Below are positions 1 to 5,147 of a stretch of DNA of 7,631 bases, in pieces. Under the pieces are notes generated by a model. That model saw nothing but the letters and a program-made list of their open reading frames with translations. It was not told the DNA's origin and searched no databases. Source of the stretch: an uncultured Victivallales bacterium (lineage in GTDB: Bacteria; Verrucomicrobiota; Lentisphaeria; Oligosphaerales; JAFGRS01). The stretch is taken from positions 1-7,631 of the forward strand of contig CAILKC010000713.1 of assembly GCA_903834675.1 (NCBI GenBank), read 5' to 3'. Numbering within the stretch: the first letter of the stretch is position 1; each line of letters starts with the position of its first letter. The translations under genes and the position numbers were made by a program.

Positions 1-1722
1 CCGCACCGTCTGCGCTGGGAGAACGTCAAAGGTGGCGGTCTGGACCTAGCCGCTTTCGCCCTCTGCGACGACCCGGCCTGGAAGCCGGTGAACGAGATCC
101 TGCCGCCAGTCGCCGCGGGCGGGCACCTGGTCCTGATCCAGGCCTCCTCCTTCGTCAAGAGCCAAGGCAAGCAGCTCGCCGTGAGCGGCATGGGCCGGAC
201 GGATAAGACCAGCTTTTACTATGCCCCTGGCGATCTCCAGCCCGCCTGGCTTCAGGCCCCGGAGGCCGAAGTGCATATTTTCCAGACCGGTAACTGCCGT
301 GCCTTCAAGGAAATCGTGGCCATCGCTGGAGTGGATGAAGCGACGCGCAAGGTGACCGTAACGGGCCCCGAGGCGAGCTCCGGGCTGCACGTCGGGGACC
401 GCTACTTCATGGAGAATGCGCGCGAGTTTCTGGATGCTCCGGGCGAGTGGTATCTCGACCGGCAGGCTGGGGTGCTGTACGTCATGCCGCCGGCGGGGTT
501 TGGGGCGGACGCCGCGGTCCTGGCGCCGGTGGCGGAGCGCCTCATCGAGGTGGTGGGGACGGCGGAGCGTCCGGTGACGGGACTGAGGTTCGAGGGGCTG
601 AGCTTCCGGGGGGGCGACTACAGTCCGAAGGATGGCTGCGACGGCTATGGCATGGGGCGCAACGGGGTGCTCTACTTCGACAACGCGAGGCAGTGTACGG
701 TCAGCGGCTGTCGCTTCCGCAACCTTGGCAAAGACGCTGTCCTGCTCAACGGCGGTGGCGGCAACACCGTGTTCGGTTGCGACATCACCGACAGCGCCGA
801 AGGCGGTATCAACGTGCTCAACAGTGTCGGCAACCGCATCATAGGCAATCACATTCATCACTGCGGCGCGGTCTACAAGCACAATGGCGGGGTGACCTTG
901 CAGGAGGCTGGATCCAGCGACAACCTGGTGTCGGGCAACGTCATCCATGACCTGCCGCGCTATGGCATCACGATGAAGAGTGCCGGGACGAAGAACGTCA
1001 TCGAGTTCAACCGCGTGCTCAATACCAGTCTGGAGACCTACGACACCGGCGCCATCGAGGTCACCCAGCAGGAGCGCGAGTTCCGCAGCGGCACGGTGAT
1101 CCGTGGCAACCTCGTCGGCGATACGGTGGGTTACTCTTCCACCGTCGGCCAGCCGGTCTTCCTCTCCTGGGGCATCTATCTCGACTCGTTTGCCGGGGGG
1201 TACACGGTGACGGACAACATCGTTTACCGCAATTGGAACGGCGGCATCATGTTCCAGGGCGGCAAGGACAACACGGTCACCAACAATATCTTTGTGGACG
1301 GGCGGCAGGGGCAGGGCCACATCAGCAACTACGCCAAGAACCAGACCGGGTGCGTGCTGGAGCAGAATATCATCTGCTTCGCCAATCCGGGGGCGACGTT
1401 GTTTGCCTCGCCGGTGCTGACCGCGGAGGTGATCCGGGTGGACCGCAACCTGTACTACTGCCCGGGGGCGACGGAGTACAAGGTCGGCTGGGGTGGCCAG
1501 CCGTTCGCCGAATGGCAGAAAGCGGGCTTCGACGTGAACTCGGTCATGGCTGATCCGCAGTTTGTGAATCCGGCAGCGGACGACTACACGCTCAGGCCCG
1601 ATTCACCCGCCTTCAAGCTGGGATTCCAGGCGATTGCGGTGGGCAAGATCGCCGCGGCCTGTGCCTGCACGGTGAAGCCGGCCGCGCCGGTCTTCTTTCC
1701 GCCGCTGGCGGCGGTGCCGTAG
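1..1722 (+). CDS. Right-handed parallel beta-helix protein, probable polysaccharide-active enzyme (5' end missing)
   Basis: The frame is open from base 1 to a TAG stop, giving 573 visible residues. An in-frame GTG at position 88 is internal, because coding-like sequence (HRLRWENVKGGG) continues upstream of it; the true start and any signal peptide lie outside the window. Visible residues 147-164 contain a GEWYLDRQAGVLYVMPP segment, which commonly precedes the helix in large beta-helix glycosidases. From about residue 192 to 465 there are PbH1-type coils with recurrent N-x-I/V and G-G/N motifs (NRIIGNHIHHCG, NLVSGNVIHDL, NTVTNNIFVDG), as in pectate-lyase-like folds. Acidic residues that could be catalytic lie in DTGAIEV (348-354) and WGIYLDS (390-396). 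The end, ADPQFVNPAADDYTLRPDSP, is the usual closing motif of these proteins. GH141 and GH120 are possible families, but I cannot decide between them. The protein is probably exported, which is an inference. It converges on the toxin gene. Confidence 0.85.
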   Translation, partial: PHRLRWENVKGGGLDLAAFALCDDPAWKPVNEILPPVAAGGHLVLIQASSFVKSQGKQLAVSGMGRTDKTSFYYAPGDLQPAWLQAPEAEVHIFQTGNCRAFKEIVAIAGVDEATRKVTVTGPEASSGLHVGDRYFMENAREFLDAPGEWYLDRQAGVLYVMPPAGFGADAAVLAPVAERLIEVVGTAERPVTGLRFEGLSFRGGDYSPKDGCDGYGMGRNGVLYFDNARQCTVSGCRFRNLGKDAVLLNGGGGNTVFGCDITDSAEGGINVLNSVGNRIIGNHIHHCGAVYKHNGGVTLQEAGSSDNLVSGNVIHDLPRYGITMKSAGTKNVIEFNRVLNTSLETYDTGAIEVTQQEREFRSGTVIRGNLVGDTVGYSSTVGQPVFLSWGIYLDSFAGGYTVTDNIVYRNWNGGIMFQGGKDNTVTNNIFVDGRQGQGHISNYAKNQTGCVLEQNIICFANPGATLFASPVLTAEVIRVDRNLYYCPGATEYKVGWGGQPFAEWQKAGFDVNSVMADPQFVNPAADDYTLRPDSPAFKLGFQAIAVGKIAAACACTVKPAAPVFFPPLAAVP

Positions 1723-1727
1723 CCGCA

Positions 1728-1829
1728 CGCCGCCAATCTGAGGCGCGCCGCGCGTGCCGCGGCCACTCGAAAGCGGCGTCCAGCCGCCGCAGTCCAAAGA
1801 GTCCCGTCGTTGCCGGGACTCGGTATCAT
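1728..1829. repeat. Copy 1 of a 102-bp GC-rich direct repeat
   Basis: This segment recurs at 1894-1995, shifted by exactly 166 bp, with one visible difference (A at 1796, C at 1962). It begins 5 bp after the beta-helix stop codon. It contains a perfect hairpin at 1799-1821 with 8-bp arms GAGTCCCG/CGGGACTC and a 7-nt loop, and a smaller GCGGC/GCCGC stem. At its right edge, 1821-1833 reads CGGTAT-C-ATACCG, a palindrome that is not preserved at the end of copy 2. No frame looks like a real protein. It resembles the dispersed palindromic intergenic repeats common in high-GC Verrucomicrobia-like genomes; that family link is from memory and not verified. Confidence 0.9.
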
Positions 1830-1893
1830 ACCGCGTCGGCCGTGAGGCCAAGCTTTGGAGTGTCTGCGGCTTGACGCAGCTTGGGCTGCGCAG

Positions 1894-1995
1894 CGCCGCC
1901 AATCTGAGGCGCGCCGCGCGTGCCGCGGCCACTCGAAAGCGGCGTCCAGCCGCCGCAGTCCCAAGAGTCCCGTCGTTGCCGGGACTCGGTATCAT
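1894..1995. repeat. Copy 2 of the 102-bp direct repeat
   Basis: This copy is nearly identical to 1728-1829 and keeps the GAGTCCCG/CGGGACTC hairpin at 1965-1987. The 64 bp between the copies (1830-1893) contain another stem, CGCAGC-TTGG-GCTGCG (1875-1890). The whole can be read as 1.6 tandem units of 166 bp, with the second unit truncated. Similarity ends at 1995, where ATCAT is followed by unrelated sequence. Confidence 0.9.
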
Positions 1996-2144
1996 GCTGC
2001 GGCGGAAGACTGGCGTCTCTGTGGCGTCGAAGACCACGTCTTGGATGCGGCCGGCGACCCGTCGAAGCTAGACGTGATCCTGTGGATCTTCCTGGACTGG
2101 GCCAGGCCAGGATGACGGCTTTCCTCCTACGGCCGTCATGCCTG
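1996..2144. other. Intergenic segment between convergent genes, no gene seen
   Basis: With the repeats, this completes a gap of about 420 bp between the beta-helix stop and the toxin stop. Short open frames cross it, but none has a recognisable product or a ribosome-binding site. Its only structured element is the hairpin at 2112-2139. Confidence 0.6.
2112..2139. terminator. Hairpin between convergent genes, possible terminator
   Basis: An 8-bp perfect stem, ATGACGGC/GCCGTCAT, encloses a 12-nt loop. It sits 5 nt beyond the toxin stop codon on the minus strand and downstream of the beta-helix gene on the plus strand. Flanking AGG and CCT could extend the stem past a bulge. No T-tract follows on either strand, so it is not a classical intrinsic terminator; it may only stabilise mRNA ends. 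Confidence 0.35.
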
Positions 2145-2561
2145 CTAGGATGTGATACCGGACCGTCCCAGGACCTCCGCGGCGAACTGGCGCGGGGAGA
2201 TCGCCGGCACCGGCGAGTTGCGGTAGTCACGCAGGTTCCGCGTCACGATGTGCTCGGCGCGGAAGGCAAGCGCGGCCGCGGCCTGTAGGGCGTCTTCGAC
2301 GTCGGCCATGGGCAAGGAGAGCGCCTGCACGGCCTGCGCGGTTCCGACCGGCGCGACCTCCACATGCCGCAACAGATCACGCATGAACCCACGGGCGTCG
2401 TCGGACGTGAGATACGCGAGGTTCGACAGGGTGTGCCATGCCACGGCCGCGCTTCCCGGATGGTCCACGGCCCAGGCCACGACTGCGGCGCTGTCGGCAA
2501 GGAAGGGCTCGCGGCCGAGAACGACATCGAGGAGGACGTCGCAGTCGATCAGGACTTGCAC
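2145..2561 (-). CDS. PIN-domain toxin (PIN_3/VapC-like ribonuclease)
   Basis: This 138-residue protein is the size of a single PIN domain. PIN toxins are Mg-dependent RNases held inactive by their antitoxin in the cytoplasm. The N-terminal strand MQVLIDCDVLLDVVLGREPF has the first acidic site (D6, followed by D8 and D12) and the REPF motif usual in the PIN_3 group. The second conserved block, ADVEDALQAAAAL (86-98), has D87, E89 and D90. The third, IVTRNLRDY (105-113), has D112. The end, SPRQFAAEVL, is also typical. In the helix where many PIN domains have an acidic residue, this one reads WHTLSNLAYL, with N47. The start is GTG, chosen because AGGAGG lies 7 nt upstream and the protein begins exactly at the first beta strand. 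The gene overlaps the antitoxin gene by 13 nt, implying coupled translation. The biochemical target is unknown. Confidence 0.88.
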   Translation of the reverse strand: MQVLIDCDVLLDVVLGREPFLADSAAVVAWAVDHPGSAAVAWHTLSNLAYLTSDDARGFMRDLLRHVEVAPVGTAQAVQALSLPMADVEDALQAAAALAFRAEHIVTRNLRDYRNSPVPAISPRQFAAEVLGRSGITS

Positions 2562-2824
2562 GGCGGGGCCTCCTCGCCGGTCGGCCGGTCGAGACCGTAC
2601 TTCCGCCAGAGGCGCGCCCTACGCTCATCGCTGTCGAGCGGTGCCAGGGTGAGTTTCCCAGCCCACTTTCTGACCAGCGCTTCGCCATCTGGGCGATCCG
2701 CGGTGTCGAGAGTATGCAGGTACTTTTCGACCATCCCCGAGACGCTGGTACCCTGTCGGCGCGCCACGCGCCGGGCCCGCCCAAGGACGGCCCGGTCGAT
2801 GGTCAGATTCACGCGTGCTTTCAT
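2549..2824 (-). CDS. Ribbon-helix-helix antitoxin (DUF6364-like), partner of the PIN toxin
   Basis: This is a 91-residue protein. Residues 1-36 fit a ribbon-helix-helix DNA-binding domain: strand KARVNLTID, helix RAVLGRARRVARRQG, then TSVSGMVEKYLHTL as the second helix. The rest, rich in charged residues (WAGKLTLAPLDSDERRARLWRKYGL), is the expected toxin-binding tail. Such antitoxins neutralise the toxin and repress their own promoter as dimers. The ATG at 2824 is chosen because it begins just before the ribbon strand. A longer start at 2860 would add 12 residues (MRQCAFWRIVRI) encoded within the probable promoter and is unlikely. No Shine-Dalgarno sequence precedes the ATG; translation may be leaderless. 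The family is recognised by layout and motif only. Confidence 0.8.
   Translation of the reverse strand: MKARVNLTIDRAVLGRARRVARRQGTSVSGMVEKYLHTLDTADRPDGEALVRKWAGKLTLAPLDSDERRARLWRKYGLDRPTGEEAPPCKS
2569..2574 (-). promoter_or_regulatory. Ribosome binding site of the toxin gene
   Basis: AGGAGG is found on the minus strand 7 nt before the GTG at 2561. It lies inside the antitoxin coding sequence. It fixes the toxin start and explains how the toxin is translated from the shared mRNA despite a GTG codon. Confidence 0.75.
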
Positions 2825-2831
2825 GATACGC

Positions 2832-2860
2832 ACTATACGCCAAAATGCGCATTGCCGCAA
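2832..2860 (-). promoter_or_regulatory. Putative sigma70-type promoter of the toxin-antitoxin operon
   Basis: On the minus strand, TTGCGG (-35, 2855-2860) is separated by 17 nt from TATAGT (-10, 2832-2837). The -10 matches the consensus at five of six positions and the -35 at about half. Transcription would start near 2825, one base before the antitoxin ATG, giving a leaderless or near-leaderless mRNA. This agrees with the absence of a Shine-Dalgarno sequence. Confidence 0.6.
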
Positions 2861-2866
2861 GCGGCA
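2844..2866. promoter_or_regulatory. Candidate operator: two adjacent palindromes inside the promoter
   Basis: AATGCGCATT (2844-2853) is a perfect 10-bp palindrome lying in the -35/-10 spacer. TGCCGC-AA-GCGGCA (2853-2866) has 6-bp arms and overlaps the -35. They share base 2853. Ribbon-helix-helix antitoxins typically bind such sites, so autorepression by the antitoxin alone or with toxin is likely. Binding itself is inferred. Confidence 0.5.
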
Positions 2867-2902
2867 GTCGGCGCCTCTCGGAAAAGGCGCGCGGCGCGTC
2901 TG

Positions 2903-2926
2903 GGCCGGGTACCGGCGCCCCCGGCC
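2903..2926 (-). terminator. GC-rich hairpin downstream of the UroD-family gene, possible terminator
   Basis: The 7-bp arms GGCCGGG/CCCGGCC enclose a 10-nt loop, starting 22 nt after the TGA at 2949. A second hairpin, GCGCCT/AGGCGC, follows at 2871-2890 and has a short run of four T on the minus strand in its loop. There is no proper U-tract directly after either stem. The position between the end of the four-gene cluster and the toxin-antitoxin promoter suits a terminator. Confidence 0.35.
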
Positions 2927-2948
2927 TAGGGGAGTGGGATGGCGCGCC

Positions 2949-4052
2949 TCAGCCTTCGCGGACCTTGGTGAGGAACTCGCGGTAGTAGCGGTAGTTGGCG
3001 TGGGACATCTCGGGGATGGTGGAGTGGTCGAGGGTGGGGAGGTAGCCGCCGCGTTCGAGGAGGGGCGGCACGCGGCGCAGGACTTCCTGCTCGATGGCCT
3101 TGGGGCCCTTGGCGATCTCGCGTTTGTCGATGCCGCCGACCATGACCAGGTCCTTCCAGGTCTGGCCCGCCTTGACCACGTCCATGCCGGCGGCGACCTC
3201 GTAGGGGCCCAGGACGTTGACGCCGGCCTCGAGCCAGAGCGGGGTGATCAGGTCGAGGTTGCCGTCCGAGTCAACCATGAAGGTACGGACTCCGCCGGCC
3301 CGCCAGTGGCTGATGACGCGCTGGTAGTGCGGCAGGAAGAAGCGGCGGAACATGGCCGGGGAGAGGAGGGGCCCGGTCTTGTAGGCCAGATCCTCCCAGA
3401 ACAAGACGTAGTCGACCTCGCAGTCGGCCAGGGCGCGGTCGTAGGTGGCGATGAGGAAGTCGCCCCAGAACTCACAGATCTCCTCGATCAGTTCGGGCTG
3501 ATCGAAGAAGGTAACCGAGAGGCCTTCGACGCCCATCAACTCCCGCAGGAGCCCGTACCACCCATGGACGTGGATGCGGATGGGGTAGTCCCTTGTCCGC
3601 CAGCGCACGACGCGGGCCTGCCAGTCGGCCGGGTAGCGCCCGGGGTCGGTCGGGTCCCAGCGCTTGCGGTACTCAGCGAAGTCCTGGCGGGAATGCACGC
3701 CGAAGGAGAGGTACTGCGGGATGCTGGCGCCCATCTTGGAGTGGCGCGCCACCGCGCCCCAGTGATCGCGTCGGGTCACCGTCTCCGTGTCCTCGGCCAG
3801 GATCTGGTCAGCGAAACCCGGCCGCAGGAAGAAGCTGATCCCGGTGCTGGTGGGCACCGTGTCCTCGATCCAGGGCGAGCCGCGGTCGAGGCCGAAGGTG
3901 TCGAGCCAGGTGACCTCGCCGGGGATGTGGCGCGGGAAGCCATCGGCGTACCAGAGCCGGGTGGTGTCGCCGCGGAAGGACCACTCCCAACGCGGCCAGC
4001 GGTCGACTGGCTGGAACTGGACGTAGCGGTTGAAGCGTTCGCGGTCGGTCAT
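2949..4052 (-). CDS. Uroporphyrinogen decarboxylase (URO-D) superfamily protein, methyltransferase-like
   Basis: This 367-residue protein has the usual length of the superfamily. It opens MTDRERFNRYVQFQPVDRWPR, the common start of the UroD-like family found in carbohydrate loci of environmental bacteria. Other family blocks are HVHGWYGLLRELMGVE (161-176), FWEDLAYKTGPLLSP (218-232), DSDGN (261-265), GGIDKREI (306-313) and LPTLDHSTIPEMS (338-350). The RQAGRY signature and catalytic Asp region of true haem-pathway UroD are absent, so coproporphyrinogen synthesis is unlikely. Characterised relatives without that signature transfer methyl groups between corrinoids and thiols (MtaA, CmuA), but no corrinoid protein is encoded here and the reaction is unknown. 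The ATG at 4052 is supported by AGGGAG 8 nt upstream. The gene lies 17 nt after the AKR gene at 4070-5017 and is the last of the cluster. Confidence 0.85.
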   Translation of the reverse strand: MTDRERFNRYVQFQPVDRWPRWEWSFRGDTTRLWYADGFPRHIPGEVTWLDTFGLDRGSPWIEDTVPTSTGISFFLRPGFADQILAEDTETVTRRDHWGAVARHSKMGASIPQYLSFGVHSRQDFAEYRKRWDPTDPGRYPADWQARVVRWRTRDYPIRIHVHGWYGLLRELMGVEGLSVTFFDQPELIEEICEFWGDFLIATYDRALADCEVDYVLFWEDLAYKTGPLLSPAMFRRFFLPHYQRVISHWRAGGVRTFMVDSDGNLDLITPLWLEAGVNVLGPYEVAAGMDVVKAGQTWKDLVMVGGIDKREIAKGPKAIEQEVLRRVPPLLERGGYLPTLDHSTIPEMSHANYRYYREFLTKVREG

Positions 4053-4060
4053 GGCAGCCG

Positions 4061-4066
4061 CTCCCT
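4061..4066 (-). promoter_or_regulatory. Ribosome binding site of the UroD-family gene
   Basis: AGGGAG ends 8 nt before the ATG at 4052. It rules out the longer open frame that continues upstream into the preceding AKR gene. Confidence 0.7.
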
Positions 4067-4069
4067 GCC

Positions 4070-5017
4070 TCAGCGGACTTGGGAGTGGACCCGGCCGAAG
4101 AGCTCGCGCAGGCGGGCCTGCCGGGCCGCGTCCAGGTAGGGCGGCTGCACCACCTGCAGGTTCTCCGCCAGCCGTTCCGGGGTGCGCATGCCGACGCAGC
4201 AGGTACTCACGGCCTGGGCCAGGACGAAGCGCAAGCCCGCAGCCGGGATCGAGTAGGGCTGCAGGAAGTCGAAGAGCTGTGGATCGGTGTAGGGCAGGGC
4301 GGCGGGCAGGTTGCCTTGGGCGATGTGCCGACGCACGCATTCGAGGGCCGCCGGCACGCTGACCAGGCCGGACTGGGTTGAGGCTTGGTTCAACGGCATC
4401 ATTACCACCGTGCCCACGTCGTGCTTGGTGCATAGCGGCAGCGCCGACTCGATGGCGGTTTGCAGCAAAAAGTTCACCGTGAGCATGACCACATCGAAGG
4501 CGCCGCTCGGGACGGCGCGCTGCAGGACCTCGTGGGTGCCGTCGCCTTCGGAGAGTTCGCTGAGGCCGATGAAGCGTACCTTGCCCTGCTGGCGCAGTTT
4601 GACCATGGCATCATAGCAGCCATCGGACATGAAGCGTTCGTAGGATTCCAGGGTGCGGATGCCATGTCCCAGGAAGATGTCGAGTCGGTCGCGCCGCAGC
4701 CGCCGCAGGCTCTCTTCGGCGGAGGCGACCAGGGCCTGTGGCGAGCCGGTGTAGGCTGCCGCGGGGGCCCAGCCGTCGTAGGGGCGATACTTGGTTTCGA
4801 CGATCACCTCATCATGGCCGCGCAGGGCTTCGCCAAGCACTCGTTCGCTGTCGCCGTTGTCGTAGCCGGTGGCGGTATCGACCAGGTTGATGCCGGCCGC
4901 GATGCAGGCCTGCACCGTGGCGATGAATTGCTGCGGCGCCTGCGTCGCGCCGCGCGCGGCGCCGTAGCTGAGTTCGGAGACCTGTAAGCCGGTGCGTCCC
5001 AGTCGGCGGTACAACAT
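4070..5017 (-). CDS. Aldo/keto reductase
   Basis: This 315-residue protein has the normal length for a single-domain AKR, an NAD(P)-dependent oxidoreductase with a TIM-barrel fold acting in the cytoplasm. It begins MLYRRLGRTGLQVSELSYGA, the standard first strands. The catalytic tetrad is complete: D47 and Y52 in VDTATGYDNGDSER, K76 in VIVETKYRP, and H118 in LDIFLGHGI. The late VGMRTPERLAENLQ segment corresponds to the cofactor-binding end of the barrel. The ATG at 5017 has AGAGG 9 nt upstream. The frame stays open beyond it to about 5263, but that extension is a Pro/Arg-rich stretch translated from a 9-bp tandem repeat and is not credible as protein. The UroD-family gene follows after 17 nt. 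Substrate is unknown; a sugar or 3-keto sugar is inferred from the neighbouring GH109-type gene. Confidence 0.9.
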   Translation of the reverse strand: MLYRRLGRTGLQVSELSYGAARGATQAPQQFIATVQACIAAGINLVDTATGYDNGDSERVLGEALRGHDEVIVETKYRPYDGWAPAAAYTGSPQALVASAEESLRRLRRDRLDIFLGHGIRTLESYERFMSDGCYDAMVKLRQQGKVRFIGLSELSEGDGTHEVLQRAVPSGAFDVVMLTVNFLLQTAIESALPLCTKHDVGTVVMMPLNQASTQSGLVSVPAALECVRRHIAQGNLPAALPYTDPQLFDFLQPYSIPAAGLRFVLAQAVSTCCVGMRTPERLAENLQVVQPPYLDAARQARLRELFGRVHSQVR

Positions 5018-5082
5018 GTCGTGGATCCTCTCTTGGGTCGGGTTATCGGTGCTGATGTCCGGGGGCCGAGAGCGCTGAGGGC

Positions 5083-5127
5083 GGACTGGACGGGCTGGAC
5101 GGACTGGACGGGCTGGACATACTGGAC
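5083..5127. repeat. 9-bp tandem repeat (five units) in the GH109-AKR gap
   Basis: Plus-strand units are GGACTGGAC, GGGCTGGAC, GGACTGGAC, GGGCTGGAC and ATACTGGAC, so the first four make two identical 18-bp blocks. The repeat occupies the centre of the 130-nt space between the GH109-type stop (5148) and the AKR start (5017). All five units share CTGGAC (GTCCAG on the transcribed strand). No hairpin terminator or convincing promoter is visible in the rest of this gap. Confidence 0.9.
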
Positions 5128-5147
5128 TCGGTGGGTTGCGGGGAGGC

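Noticed and set aside
46..1320. Long open frame on the minus strand opposite the beta-helix gene
   Set aside because: Its translation is a low-complexity Arg/Val/Ala-rich string with no recognisable domain; it is the antisense shadow of a clear protein in high-GC DNA.
1603..2230. Several overlapping short frames in the repeat region
   Set aside because: They repeat the same translated DNA in different frames (for example GGWTPLSSGRGTRGAPQIGG), overlap each other on both strands and lack ribosome-binding sites. They are translations of the repeat.
2549..2860. Longer antitoxin starting at ATG 2860
   Set aside because: The extra 12 residues would be encoded within the -35/-10 region and precede the normal first beta strand of the ribbon-helix-helix fold.
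2364..4139. 591-codon open frame on the plus strand
   Set aside because: It runs antisense across the toxin, antitoxin and UroD-family genes, which have clear family motifs, and crosses their promoter. It has no recognisable domain.
4460..4987. 175-codon open frame on the plus strand
   Set aside because: It lies antisense to the AKR with an intact catalytic tetrad and shows no family motif.
5018..5082. Internal promoter before the second AKR
   Set aside because: A GATAAC-like -10 can be found near the start codon, but no -35 at a suitable distance supports it.
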